Shown: positions 1 to 8,494, counted from the stretch's first letter. The stretch is DNA of 44,354 nt from Edaphobacter aggregans (GCA_022736715.1 DZDJ01000001.1:65749-110102); one strand, 5' to 3'. Program-made: numbers and translations. Notes: generated by a model not told the origin, from the sequence alone.

Positions 1-1541
1 GCTTCAGGAGCGACAGCGGCCGACTCCAGCTCTGCACCGGTGATGGCAACCGGTTCCGGCACCGGTTGCAGTATCAGTTCCGGAATGGGCACCGGTTTGG
101 GCGGCACTTCTGCAACAGCCGCCAATGCCAGCGCACCGTTGGTGGTTTCCGTTCCGGGCTCTGCAACGATGCCCGCCACCGGGCCATTGCTGCCGCTGTA
201 GCCGCCGGTGATCTTGCGTTCCCGGTCCGCTTCAAATGGAGAATACGCCGGAGACGCGGATGCTGGTGCAGGCGTTCCTGGTGTTACGGGCGCGGCTGTT
301 GCCGGGGTCGGCCGTGGCGTAGTAGCACTGCGAGCTGGCGCAGTTGCAGGACGGCTGCCCGCTGGCAGCGGAACCTGACTCAGCAATTCCTCCACCGGAA
401 GCAGGCGTTGCAGATGCACCAGCTTGACCAGCCCCAGCTCAAAGTGGAAGCGCTGTTCCTGTCGATAGCCCAGCTCGTCAAAGGTGCGCAGCATCACCTG
501 CAAAAAGCGCGCCAGGTCTTCTTCTGCAAAGAGCTGGGCAGAGCGGGCCGCGCGCTTCCGTTCATCCGGAGAAATCTGTAACAGCCCGGTCGTATCGTTT
601 TCCGGCGTAATTCTGGCAATTTTTGCAATCAGGCAATTGCGCAGATAGCGCACCATCTGCCGCGCCAGCTGGGCCGGGCTGTTGCCGGCATCCAGCAGCC
701 GATTGGCCTCCGTCAGCACCACATCGGTCTGGTTGGCGCTGACGGCCTCCAGCATCTGCTCAAACACCACATTGGGGACGGTGCCCATCAGGTCGAGGAT
801 CTGGGTCACATCCAGCACGGCCTTGCCATCCCGCACCGGCGCACTGGCAATGGCCTGGTCCATGATGGAAAGCGCATCGCGCATGGAACCATCACCGGCC
901 TCTGCCAGCAGAGACAGAGCCGCATCATCGGCCAGAATGTCTTCCCGCTCGGCAATGCCGCGCAGCTCACCCAGAATGTCATCCAGTTTGACCGCATGAA
1001 AGCTGAAGTGCTGGCAGCGCGAGCGGATCGTCTGCGGAAAGTCCTCCGGCTGGGTCGTCGCCATCATAAAGACCACGTGGTCGGGCGGCTCTTCGAGCGT
1101 CTTCAGCAGGGCATTGAATGCGGCATCGGTAATCTGATGGGCTTCGTCGAGGATGTAAATTTTGTAGCGGTCGCGGGCCGGCCGGTAACGGGCCGCATCG
1201 CGCAGCTCGCGGATTTCGTCGATGCCGCGGTTCGTGGCGGCGTCAATTTCAATCACATCGACGGCATTTCCGGCGCGAATCTCTGTACAGGATACGCAGG
1301 CGCTGCACGGCTCGGCGGTGGGGCGTTCGGCAGAGCCGATCTGCAGATGGCAGTTGAGCGCCATGGCCAGAATGCGGGCAATAGTGGTTTTGCCGATGCC
1401 GCGATGCCCGCTGAAGATGTACCCATGCGCAATGCGGCTCTGGCTGAGCGCATTCATCAGCGTGCGGGTGACGTGATCCTGTCCGGCGACATCCGAGAAT
1501 CGCTGGGGGCGGTATTTCCGTGCAAGTACCTGATATGCCAT
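1..1541 (-). CDS. dnaX: DNA polymerase III subunit gamma/tau (C-terminus cut by window edge)
   Basis: Clamp-loader ATPase of the replicative polymerase; it loads the beta clamp and, as tau, bridges polymerase and helicase. Reading the minus strand from the ATG at 1541 gives an open frame to base 1 (513 codons, no stop), so the C-terminus lies outside the window. The N-terminus MAYQVLARKYRPQRFSDV is typical of the family. A Walker A variant GHRGIGKT is at residues 45-52. Four zinc-ligand cysteines follow (NCH, then PCSACVSC), then Walker B ILDEAHQ and the LLKTLEEPP segment. After about residue 360 the protein becomes Pro/Ala/Thr-rich, as expected for the linker before the tau-specific domain. 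No frameshift signal for the short gamma form is visible in the part present. The family is certain; total length is unknown. Confidence 0.96.
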   Translation of the reverse strand, partial: MAYQVLARKYRPQRFSDVAGQDHVTRTLMNALSQSRIAHGYIFSGHRGIGKTTIARILAMALNCHLQIGSAERPTAEPCSACVSCTEIRAGNAVDVIEIDAATNRGIDEIRELRDAARYRPARDRYKIYILDEAHQITDAAFNALLKTLEEPPDHVVFMMATTQPEDFPQTIRSRCQHFSFHAVKLDDILGELRGIAEREDILADDAALSLLAEAGDGSMRDALSIMDQAIASAPVRDGKAVLDVTQILDLMGTVPNVVFEQMLEAVSANQTDVVLTEANRLLDAGNSPAQLARQMVRYLRNCLIAKIARITPENDTTGLLQISPDERKRAARSAQLFAEEDLARFLQVMLRTFDELGYRQEQRFHFELGLVKLVHLQRLLPVEELLSQVPLPAGSRPATAPARSATTPRPTPATAAPVTPGTPAPASASPAYSPFEADRERKITGGYSGSNGPVAGIVAEPGTETTNGALALAAVAEVPPKPVPIPELILQPVPEPVAITGAELESAAVAPE

Positions 1542-1652
1542 CGGTCTATCTCAATTGCGGCAACGAGTGCCGAAAGCATGATTGTACCGCCTGCCACCGC
1601 CCGCTGGCCTGCCCGGCCTGTTGAATACCTGCGGCAATTCCGGTAATGGCCG

Positions 1653-2138
1653 TCAGGCGGAATGTCCATTCCGCGCTGCGCGTTTACGCAGATCGGCCGC
1701 CGACCTGCGTTTGGCCAGCCGGGCGCGCCGCTCCACCTCCTCGTCGCTGAACATGGTGCCGCGGCAGATAGGGGCTCCGCAGAAGCAGGGGCAGTCCTCC
1801 TCGTCGCTGTCGTACAGGTTGTACTCGTAGGTAAGTTCCTCATTGGCGGCAATGTTGCGGATGGCGGTCACAAAGATGCGGCCGTCTATATTTTCCGTTT
1901 CACAGTTGGGGTCGCAGGAGTGGTTGATGAACATGGCAATGCCGAAGCCATCAATGACATCTCCGGTGCCGTCAATGCCAAAAAGATAGGTGACCACACG
2001 GTTTTCGTAGCGCACATCCGCCACATCCTTGGGAATGCGCGGGCCGTCATATTCGACAACGCGCGTGCCTTTGCGGATGGGTTGGGTGGTATAGCAGCCT
2101 GCGGCATGGATAGCGGAGGAGCGAATGATAAGTCCCAT
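1653..2138 (-). CDS. SET-domain protein-lysine methyltransferase
   Basis: 161-residue stand-alone SET protein, predicted to transfer methyl groups from S-adenosylmethionine to lysine side chains. Visible motifs are the substrate/cofactor motif NHSCDPNC (residues 72-79), the catalytic-tyrosine segment ELTYEYN (101-107) and a post-SET cluster CFCGAPIC (118-125) of the form CxCxxxxC. Together with Cys79 this could bind one zinc, as in eukaryotic SET enzymes. A highly charged Lys/Arg-rich tail follows (about 134-161). It lies 111 bases upstream of dnaX on the same strand, so the two could be co-transcribed. The substrate cannot be read from the sequence; bacterial SET proteins are known, but few have assigned substrates. 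The ATG at 2138 is the only start that retains the first SET strand. Confidence 0.88.
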   Translation of the reverse strand: MGLIIRSSAIHAAGCYTTQPIRKGTRVVEYDGPRIPKDVADVRYENRVVTYLFGIDGTGDVIDGFGIAMFINHSCDPNCETENIDGRIFVTAIRNIAANEELTYEYNLYDSDEEDCPCFCGAPICRGTMFSDEEVERRARLAKRRSAADLRKRAARNGHSA

Positions 2139-2337
2139 AAATATGTATCAGGTTGTCCTGTTTGTTGACTGAAAAGCGAGGGCTTTTTGCGTGAGTATAG
2201 CAATGAAAGCGGTTAAACGGATGAGACTCTGTCATAGAATTCTGCGGAAACAGCCTTTTGCCCGCCTCCTGCGTCTATTTTGCATGGGAAACTGGCCCTC
2301 CCCTGGCGAAAAGAGCTTTCCGGCGTAGGATATTTTC

Positions 2338-3087
2338 ATGAATCATCGTTCTCCCCTGGGGTTTCATCCGGCAACGCTCCTTATGGCAGTTTTACTGTGC
2401 CCGCTCTCTGGCATGGCCCAGAGTTCAGCCCCATCGAGTGGCTCTTCCGATTCGGCGAAGTCAACGGATGCGCCCAATGCGCCTGCTCCGAAAACGAGGC
2501 CTCCGGCAAAGGCGGACAGCGGCGCTGGCGGCAAATCCGCCACTGCTTCGGACAAGAAGAAGGACGAAAATCCACAGGACAGGTTTGCATTTCCGGAAGC
2601 GCTCTCCCGCAAGGCAGCAGCGGAGGCTACGCACCAGGCCAATGGTGCGGCGGGTGCTTCGGGCAATGTGGACACTGCTGGCTCCAGTTCCAGCAATTCC
2701 TCCAGTTCCAGCTCTTCCGGCAGTGATGCTGCGCCGTCGGGCAGCTCCACCCTGGTATTGAAGGACATGGGGAGCAATGGAGACGACCGCAACCCTTACC
2801 GCGCTGCGGATGACATCGAAGTGGCCGATTTCTACTACAAAAATGGCAACTACATGGGCGCGTACATGCGCTATAAGGATGCCATCCACTACATGCCAGA
2901 TGATGCCAGAGCGCAGTATGGGCTGGCACAGTTGGAGGAGCAGTTTGGCCAGAACGACGACGCAATCAAGCATTACACCGAATATCTGAAGCTGGAGCCC
3001 GAAGGCCCAAAAGCGAAGGATGCTCGCAAGGCATTGAAAAAGTTAGCAGAGAAAACCTCTCAGACCGATTCTGCATCCAGGAAGTAA
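2338..3087 (+). CDS. Secreted TPR-repeat protein with Ser/Ala-rich linker
   Basis: 249 residues. Residues 1-28 look like a signal peptide (hydrophobic LLMAVLLC core, then SGMAQ); there is no convincing lipobox, so it is probably periplasmic or exported. Residues 29-140 are low complexity, rich in Ser, Ala, Pro and Lys, including a serine run near 117-133. Residues about 160-235 hold two TPR-like helical hairpins (VADFYYKNGNYMGAYMRY and the QYGLAQLEEQFGQNDDAIKH repeat), similar in style to BamD/YbgF-type outer-membrane assembly helpers. Partners are not apparent. It is divergent from the SET gene across about 200 bases in which I see no convincing promoter. Function is unknown beyond a likely protein-interaction role. 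Confidence 0.8.
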   Translation: MNHRSPLGFHPATLLMAVLLCPLSGMAQSSAPSSGSSDSAKSTDAPNAPAPKTRPPAKADSGAGGKSATASDKKKDENPQDRFAFPEALSRKAAAEATHQANGAAGASGNVDTAGSSSSNSSSSSSSGSDAAPSGSSTLVLKDMGSNGDDRNPYRAADDIEVADFYYKNGNYMGAYMRYKDAIHYMPDDARAQYGLAQLEEQFGQNDDAIKHYTEYLKLEPEGPKAKDARKALKKLAEKTSQTDSASRK

Positions 3088-3211
3088 GACGGAAGACCAG
3101 GTCAGGTCGACTGAATGGAAGCATAGGTTCCTGATAAGGGAAGACTTGCTTTTGCTGGCGAAGAACGAGTAAAGTTCGCCTTTGCAGGGATGATGCCGGA
3201 GGTTGTGACGG

Positions 3212-3784
3212 ATGATTGCGCAGTCAGTGCCTGCGTGGCCGCTCGATTCAAAGCTCAGCACGTTACAGGATGAGATCAAGGTTGCGCTGTATGGCCTGGA
3301 CGCGCAGATGACGCAGGTGCATCCGCGGCGGCGTCCGCAGGCCTGGAGTATTCAACACATTGTGCAGCACCTGTTATTGACCTACGAGAGCACTTCGCAG
3401 CTTTTAGCCTCGCGCATTGCTAAAGGAAGCGCCCCCAGCCGCCCACTGACACTGAGAGAAAAGATGATCCAGAAGTTTGTGCTGGGATGGGAGCTGCTGC
3501 CCAAAGGGATTTCTGCACCGGAAGCTGTTTGGCCGCAGAAATTGGTGATGACGCCAATGAATGGCGAACAGCTTACCTCTGAAACAGACCGCAGGCTGCG
3601 GGAAATGGAGCAGTTCCTGTGCCTTGCCGCCAGCAAGCCGGGTTCCGGCCCATGCGCAACGCATGGGATACTGGGGCCAATGAGCGTTGACCAGTGGAGA
3701 AAATTTCACCTGGTGCATGGGCGGCACCATTTGAAGCAGATTGCATTTCTGCGCGGGGAAATACGTTATATATCAATCTATTAA
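3212..3784 (+). CDS. DinB-like four-helix protein (DUF1569-like)
   Basis: 190 residues resembling the DinB/YfiT superfamily: an N-terminal helix with a conserved His in WSIQHIVQHLL (about residues 46-56), a central helix, and a C-terminal His-rich helix FHLVHGRHHLKQI (about 165-177). These histidines sit where the superfamily binds a metal ion. The superfamily includes thiol-dependent transferases; the reaction here is unknown. Its stop codon is interlocked with that of the convergent prepilin peptidase: the tetranucleotide TTAA at 3781-3784 gives TAA on both strands. It follows the TPR gene by 124 bases. The start at 3212 is the first in frame; no strong Shine-Dalgarno is visible, so the N-terminus is less certain than the fold. 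Confidence 0.75.
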   Translation: MIAQSVPAWPLDSKLSTLQDEIKVALYGLDAQMTQVHPRRRPQAWSIQHIVQHLLLTYESTSQLLASRIAKGSAPSRPLTLREKMIQKFVLGWELLPKGISAPEAVWPQKLVMTPMNGEQLTSETDRRLREMEQFLCLAASKPGSGPCATHGILGPMSVDQWRKFHLVHGRHHLKQIAFLRGEIRYISIY

Positions 3785-4623
3785 CGAAAAAATCTCATAT
3801 ACAAGCTTATGGTTGATTCTCCAAAAAATAGAGAATAAAGACCTGCAAGCCCCAGAAACACCCCAAATGGCAAGGTTGCTGACCAGGGGGATGGTTCCTC
3901 CGCTGTAACCATATGATTTTTCCGGAGCAGTAGAAGAGCATACATTGCTCCGGCAACGATGGCCAGAAATAGGGTCAGCATGGTTTGCCGGAAGCCAAGG
4001 AATGCGGCGATCATCGCCAGCATTTTTACGTCGCCCAGGCCAAGGCCTTCGCGCTTGCGAATTTTCCGGTAAATCCACCGTACGGCCAGTGGTAGCAGAG
4101 CAGCTCCCGCAATGGCGAGCAGTCGGATTACAATCGCCATTTCCGGGGCAGTCAGAATCAGCTGTCCGCGTGGTTCCGGCAGTGCATAGACAGACAAAAT
4201 ATAGAGCAGAATTCCAACAAAAATGCCACCCAGCGTAAGGTCGTCCGGTAACAAGCCGGTTTGCCAGTCCATCACCATCAGGCCCAGTAGCAGGAAGCTG
4301 AGCGTCATGGCCTGGAGTGTGTGAACGCCTGTCCCAAAATGCAAAAAGCAGACCGCAAAAAGCACGCCCGTTGCCAGCTCGACCAGGGGATAGTGCAACG
4401 GAATCTGCCACCGACAGCTACGGCAGCGGCCACGCAGCAGCAGCCAGCTAAGTAGTGGGACATTGTCCCGCGTTCGCAGTGGCGTCTGGCAATTGGGGCA
4501 CCGGGAGCGCGGCCGTATGACGGATTCATCCTGTGGAAGCCGCACAATGCAGACATTCAGAAAGCTGCCAAAGGCCAGCCCCACCAGAAAGGCAAAGAAA
4601 GTAAAAAAGACGGAAAAAATCAT
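3781..4623 (-). CDS. Prepilin peptidase / N-methyltransferase (A24 family)
   Basis: Polytopic inner-membrane aspartyl protease that cleaves type IV pilin or type II secretion pseudopilin leaders and N-methylates the new N-terminus. The predicted protein is 280 aa from the ATG at 4623. A longer frame reaching 4845 is rejected because it would overlap mazG on the other strand and lacks family similarity. It begins with a membrane helix, then the cytoplasmic zinc loop with two CxxC pairs (CPNC and CRSC), then repeated membrane helices. The two catalytic aspartates lie in DWQTGLLPDDL and in GLGLGDVKML. No pilin genes are in the window. It is divergent from mazG (79 bases) and shares its stop tetranucleotide with the DinB-like gene. 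Full length for the family. Confidence 0.93.
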   Translation of the reverse strand: MIFSVFFTFFAFLVGLAFGSFLNVCIVRLPQDESVIRPRSRCPNCQTPLRTRDNVPLLSWLLLRGRCRSCRWQIPLHYPLVELATGVLFAVCFLHFGTGVHTLQAMTLSFLLLGLMVMDWQTGLLPDDLTLGGIFVGILLYILSVYALPEPRGQLILTAPEMAIVIRLLAIAGAALLPLAVRWIYRKIRKREGLGLGDVKMLAMIAAFLGFRQTMLTLFLAIVAGAMYALLLLRKNHMVTAEEPSPWSATLPFGVFLGLAGLYSLFFGESTISLYMRFFR

Positions 4624-4702
4624 CGGATGCAGTATACGGCCATCCGCCCGTCTTGGCACCGATCGTAACGATATTCGCCGGGCGCTGCGGTAAAGTGGAG
4701 TC

Positions 4703-5560
4703 ATGCCGGAAGAATCAAGTCCCGTTAGCACCGCCATCGGTACCGAAGCTGCTGCGCAATTTGCCGAGGCGGTGCGCATCATGGCCCGCTTGCGTGCTCC
4801 TGGAGGTTGCCCGTGGGACCGCGAGCAGACCTTCGACACTATCAAACGCTACACGCTGGAAGAGACCTATGAGGTCTTTGACGCCATCGAGCGCCGTCAT
4901 TGGCCGGACCTGCAAGAGGAACTGGGGGACCTGCTGCTGCAGGTCCTTTTCTACGCGCAGATGGCCGCGGACGAAGAACATTTTACGATTGCCGAAGTGG
5001 TTGCCAATCTGAACAGCAAACTGATTCGTCGGCATCCGCATGTTTTTGGCGATGTGGAGGCAACGGGCTCTGATGCAGTGTTGCGCAACTGGGAGGCGAT
5101 CAAGCAACAGGAAAAGCAGGTCAAAGCAGAGCAGCAGGGAAGTAAAGCTGCTGCCGGATTGCTGGACGAAATTCCGCGCACTATGCCTGCCATGCTGGAG
5201 GCGGGCAAGCTGGGCTCTCGTGCTGCGAAGATTGGGTTTGACTGGCCGGAGGCCGACGGGCTTTTTGCCAAGCTGGAAGAAGAGTCTGCCGAGTTGCAGG
5301 AGGCAGTTGCGCAGCAGTCTCACGAAAAGATGGAAGCGGAACTCGGCGATCTGCTGTTTACTGCAATGAATCTGGCGCGGCACCTGAAGCTGGATCCGGA
5401 ATCGGCCTTGAGAAAAACGAACGCGAAGTTTCGGGGCCGGTTTGCACATATGGAAGCCGCAGCGCGGCATAAGGGCGGCAGGCCGCTGAGTGGGCACTCT
5501 GCCGAAGAACTGGAAGAGTTGTGGGCTGCGGCAAAAGGGACCGAAGGGCAAAAGGTATGA
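4703..5560 (+). CDS. mazG: Nucleoside triphosphate pyrophosphohydrolase MazG
   Basis: House-cleaning enzyme that hydrolyses (d)NTPs, including non-canonical ones, to NMP and pyrophosphate in the cytosol. 285 aa, the usual two-domain length. The first MazG domain starts with APGGCPWDREQTFDTI and has the magnesium-binding EETYE plus EELGDLLLQ helices. The second repeats the pattern with EEESAELQE and EAELGDLLF. Its final codons overlap the following acetyltransferase start by 4 bases (ATGA at 5557-5560), so the two are translationally coupled. The first in-frame ATG (4703) is used; 15-20 non-conserved residues precede the domain. Confidence 0.95.
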   Translation: MPEESSPVSTAIGTEAAAQFAEAVRIMARLRAPGGCPWDREQTFDTIKRYTLEETYEVFDAIERRHWPDLQEELGDLLLQVLFYAQMAADEEHFTIAEVVANLNSKLIRRHPHVFGDVEATGSDAVLRNWEAIKQQEKQVKAEQQGSKAAAGLLDEIPRTMPAMLEAGKLGSRAAKIGFDWPEADGLFAKLEEESAELQEAVAQQSHEKMEAELGDLLFTAMNLARHLKLDPESALRKTNAKFRGRFAHMEAAARHKGGRPLSGHSAEELEELWAAAKGTEGQKV

Positions 5561-6357
5561 AGACGGATTCCATTCAGATTCGCCGCTGCACCGAATTGCA
5601 GGAGTTTGACCGCTGCGTAGATCTGCAACTGGCTGTGTGGGGATATTCGGATGGCGACATCATTCCGCGGCGTGTCTTCCTGGTGGCGCACAAAATTGGC
5701 GGGCAGATTTTCGGAGCATTCGAGGGCGGCCGCATGGTGGGATTTGCCATGTCCTTGCCCGGCCATCGCAACGGCCATGCGTATCTGCATTCACACATGC
5801 TGGCCGTGCTGCCGGAGTATCGTAACTATGGTCTGGGGCGTCGGCTCAAATTATCGCAGCGGGAAGAGGCGCTGCATCGTGGGATCGACCTGATTGAGTG
5901 GACCTTTGATCCGCTGGAAATTAAAAATGCGTATCTGAATATTGAAAAACTCGGTGCGATTGTGCGCCGCTACACACCGGATTTTTACGGCACCTCCAGC
6001 TCTCCATTGCAGGGCGGTCTGCCGACCGACCGTCTGCATGCAGAGTGGTGGCTGCGCTCACGGCGTGTCTGCGAAAAATTGGACGATAAAGCTCCTGAGC
6101 AGACTGTAATAAATAATGTCACAGAAAATGTAACTGCAAATGATACAAATACTGCGACCATCATAGTTCCGGGCGGCATCTATGAATGGAAGCAGTCCGA
6201 TGCTGGTCGGCCGCGTGCGTTGGCCGTTCAGGCAGCGGACCGCGCTCTTTTTGAACGGTATTTCTCAGAAGGGTTAGCGGTGATTGGTTTTCAGCGAGAT
6301 ACGGATGGCAACGGAATTTTTCAATTAGGTAAATGGGATGAAAACTGGTTTTACTAG
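5557..6357 (+). CDS. GNAT-family N-acyltransferase (COG3375-like)
   Basis: 266-residue predicted acetyl/acyl-CoA transferase. The start is set at the ATG of the ATGA overlap with mazG (5557); a slightly longer frame from 5521 would add 12 residues from inside mazG and is less likely. The GNAT core is visible as beta4 HMLAVLPEYR followed by the CoA-binding segment NYGLGRRLKLSQRE (about residues 78-105). The C-terminal half is longer than in minimal GNATs and resembles the COG3375 type. It lies 87 bases upstream of a MenC/N-acylamino-acid racemase. In Geobacillus kaustophilus a GNAT N-succinyltransferase works with such a racemase in D-amino-acid conversion, so an amino-acid acyl acceptor is a reasonable inference. 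Substrate is unproven. Confidence 0.82.
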   Translation: MKTDSIQIRRCTELQEFDRCVDLQLAVWGYSDGDIIPRRVFLVAHKIGGQIFGAFEGGRMVGFAMSLPGHRNGHAYLHSHMLAVLPEYRNYGLGRRLKLSQREEALHRGIDLIEWTFDPLEIKNAYLNIEKLGAIVRRYTPDFYGTSSSPLQGGLPTDRLHAEWWLRSRRVCEKLDDKAPEQTVINNVTENVTANDTNTATIIVPGGIYEWKQSDAGRPRALAVQAADRALFERYFSEGLAVIGFQRDTDGNGIFQLGKWDENWFY

Positions 6358-6444
6358 CCTTTTCCCTGGTTCCCGAGTACACTACTGCTGCCCATCGAGA
6401 ATAACCGGAGCCATCCACAACGGAACCAGCGGGGACACAACTCC

Positions 6445-7569
6445 ATGAAGATTGAAGCCATTCAACTGCGCGAGATACATCTGCCACTCGTGCATCCATT
6501 TGAGACCAGCTTTGGCCGTACCACCAGCCGCCGCATTCTGCTGGTGGAGTTAAAAGCAGAGGGGCTCACCGGCTGGGGCGAATGTGTTGCAGGGGAACAT
6601 CCGTATTTCAGCGAAGAAACAATTGACACCGCCTGGCAGATGATTACAGCAGAGCTGGGGCCGACATTGGCAGCGGCGGATGTGGAGCACGCCGGTAAGT
6701 GTCCGGAGATTTTTCGCCAGGTACGTGGACATCGCATGGCGAAAGCTGCGTTGGAAAATGCGGTTTGGGACCTGGAAGCGCAGGCAAAAAATGTGGCTTT
6801 GGCCGACCTGCTGGGCGGAACGCGCGACGTGATTCCCTGCGGAGTTTCGATTGGCATTCAGCCTTCCATGGAAGAGCAGTTGGAAAAGATTGAGGAAGAA
6901 ATTGCAGCGGGTTACCAGCGCATCAAGCTGAAATGCAAGCCAGGCTGGGATGTGCAGATGCTGGAGCAGGTGCGCAAACGCTGGCCGGATGTTGTGCTGA
7001 GCTGCGATGCGAACTCCGCCTATCGCATCAAGGATTTTGATCATCTCTCTGCATTTGATCAGTTCAATCTGTTGATGATCGAACAGCCGCTCTGGTACGA
7101 CGATTTTTACTTCCACTCCATGCTGCAGAAGCGTCTGGATACGGCCATCTGCCTGGATGAGTCGATCCGTAATCGTCGGGACGCGCTGGCCGCGATCGAT
7201 ATGGAGTCCTGCCGCATCATCAACATCAAGGTGGGCCGTGTTGGTGGCTTCAGTGAAGCAATTCATGTGCACAATGCGGCGGCTGAGCGGGGCATTCCTG
7301 TGTGGTGCGGCGGCATGCTGGAGACAGGAATCGGCCGTTCTCACAATATCGCGTTGTCTTCGCTGCCGAACTTCAGCCTTCCGGGAGATGTTTCTGCTTC
7401 CCGCCGCTATTGGCACGAGGACATCATTGAGCCAGCGGTGGAAGTCTCCGCCGCTGGAGAAATTATCGTACCCACGGCGCCGGGCCGAGGGTACGAGGTC
7501 AAGGCAGATCTGGTGGAAAAGCTGACGGTGCGCCAGGAAACAATTCGCGCTATGGAGTTGGTTTCATAA
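6445..7569 (+). CDS. menC: o-Succinylbenzoate synthase / N-acylamino-acid racemase (enolase superfamily)
   Basis: 374-residue enolase-superfamily enzyme of the muconate lactonising subgroup. The catalytic set is complete: KxK lysines at 161 and 163, metal ligands Asp188, Glu213 and Asp238, and the opposite lysine Lys262 in INIKVGRVGG. The C-terminal GGMLETGIGRSHN motif is typical of the OSBS/NSAR family. Positions match the Amycolatopsis-type NSAR closely. Known members make o-succinylbenzoate for menaquinone, racemise N-succinyl amino acids, or do both; sequence alone does not separate these. No other menaquinone gene is in the window. The upstream neighbour is a GNAT, which favours an amino-acid role. 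A hairpin at 7568-7588 follows directly. The symbol reflects family name only. Confidence 0.88.
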   Translation: MKIEAIQLREIHLPLVHPFETSFGRTTSRRILLVELKAEGLTGWGECVAGEHPYFSEETIDTAWQMITAELGPTLAAADVEHAGKCPEIFRQVRGHRMAKAALENAVWDLEAQAKNVALADLLGGTRDVIPCGVSIGIQPSMEEQLEKIEEEIAAGYQRIKLKCKPGWDVQMLEQVRKRWPDVVLSCDANSAYRIKDFDHLSAFDQFNLLMIEQPLWYDDFYFHSMLQKRLDTAICLDESIRNRRDALAAIDMESCRIINIKVGRVGGFSEAIHVHNAAAERGIPVWCGGMLETGIGRSHNIALSSLPNFSLPGDVSASRRYWHEDIIEPAVEVSAAGEIIVPTAPGRGYEVKADLVEKLTVRQETIRAMELVS

Positions 7570-7588
7570 GTAACAACTTTTGTTACTT
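7568..7588. terminator. Short hairpin between convergent genes
   Basis: Perfect 9-bp inverted repeat AAGTAACAA / TTGTTACTT with a 3-base loop, lying between the 3' ends of menC (plus) and the secreted protein gene (minus) and covering the latter's stop codon. It is AT-rich and has no long T-tract, so it may slow or end transcription only weakly. The half-site AAGTAAC also occurs in repeats at 32703-32720. Confidence 0.4.
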
Positions 7589-8494
7589 GATGGAAAAGCT
7601 GCCTGCGGCCTGCTGCAAAAGCTGGATGCCTTCTGCAAGTTTTGGCGCATGTGGAAGAAGTTCGAAATCACTGGCCTTCATTTGGATGTTGTAGTTGAGT
7701 GATTTGAAGAGCAGAGCTTTTCCAGAGACATGCATTTCAAAATAATTTAGTTCCCAGTGCTGCTGGCCAATATCGGTCTGTTCCACTGCCACGCTGCCGC
7801 CTTTGTAAATGCGGGCAAGCAGGCCCCAGCCAAAATTGACATCCTGAAACAGGCGCGCCTCCAGACGAACGACGCATCCGGAGCCTGCATCGATCCATAC
7901 GCGCCCCGCCAGCGAGCGATAAATAATAGCTTCTCTCATGGGAGCATCGAAGCCGGGCGCAGGTTGAAAATCCAGCACGACGACTTTGTGCGGATAGCCG
8001 GACAAACTCTGTTCCGGGGCGTAGCTCCACAGGAATGCGCCAGGAATGAGCTGGATGAGCTGCGAGGCGTGCTCGTTGTCCTGCTGTTCCCGCCTGCGAT
8101 GTTTGGCGCGGCCCTTCGTGTCCTGCGGCAGTTGCTGCAGGCGCACCGATTCGGCCCGGTTCTGATCGGCAGCGAGCGGCTGACCGTTGATGGCCAGCAG
8201 GCGGCTCAAGGTGCCGTCGGGGGTCTCCAGAACCAGCTTGGTGGTATTGCCCTTATTGTCGATCTTGTGCAGCTTGTACAGCGCATATCGCCCGTCGCCA
8301 GCCTGGATTTTCAGTTGATGTTGGGTTGCGCGCTCAGCCCATCGTTTTGCGGGCGCATTTTCTGTGGGAACGGCCTGCGCCAGGGCCGCGCAAAACGGCC
8401 GCAGCATAATTGCAAGCAGCAGCGCCAGTTGCCAGCCGCGTGGGCGGGCAGGAAAGAAGGCAGAGAACGAGGCCGTGTTGCGGGTGGAGTTCAT
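7583..8494 (-). CDS. Secreted protein of unknown function (possibly LolA-like)
   Basis: 303 residues from the ATG at 8494. An N-terminal hydrophobic segment (LALLLAIML... ending near CAALAQA, about residues 23-42) looks like a signal peptide. The rest alternates beta-rich stretches and a basic patch near 130 (GRAKHRRREQQ). A conserved-looking C-terminal half contains GRVWIDAGSGCVVRLEARLF, reminiscent of outer-membrane lipoprotein-sorting (LolA/LolB-like) beta sheets. I do not recognise a named family with confidence. An open frame continues upstream to 8701, but it would overlap the bactofilin gene on the other strand and lacks an export signal at its start. It is convergent with menC and divergent from bactofilin. 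Confidence 0.68.
   Translation of the reverse strand: MNSTRNTASFSAFFPARPRGWQLALLLAIMLRPFCAALAQAVPTENAPAKRWAERATQHQLKIQAGDGRYALYKLHKIDNKGNTTKLVLETPDGTLSRLLAINGQPLAADQNRAESVRLQQLPQDTKGRAKHRRREQQDNEHASQLIQLIPGAFLWSYAPEQSLSGYPHKVVVLDFQPAPGFDAPMREAIIYRSLAGRVWIDAGSGCVVRLEARLFQDVNFGWGLLARIYKGGSVAVEQTDIGQQHWELNYFEMHVSGKALLFKSLNYNIQMKASDFELLPHAPKLAEGIQLLQQAAGSFSIK

Noticed and set aside
1542-1652. SRP RNA or other small RNA near dnaX
   Set aside because: The SRP RNA gene is often near dnaX in bacteria, but I could not find the conserved tetraloop helix in this short gap.
1657-1674. Perfect palindrome GCGGAATG-TC-CATTCCGC at the end of the SET gene
   Set aside because: It lies within the last codons, has only a 2-base loop and no T-tract, so a terminator role is not supported; likely chance within coding sequence.
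4624-4845. Longer N-terminus for the prepilin peptidase
   Set aside because: It would overlap the start of mazG on the other strand and lacks family similarity; ATG 4623 gives the normal first membrane helix.
7568-7588. Shared regulon between the hairpin AAGTAAC and the repeats at 32703-32720
   Set aside because: The heptamer also occurs inside coding sequence, and the hairpin sits at a gene end, so the match is probably coincidental.
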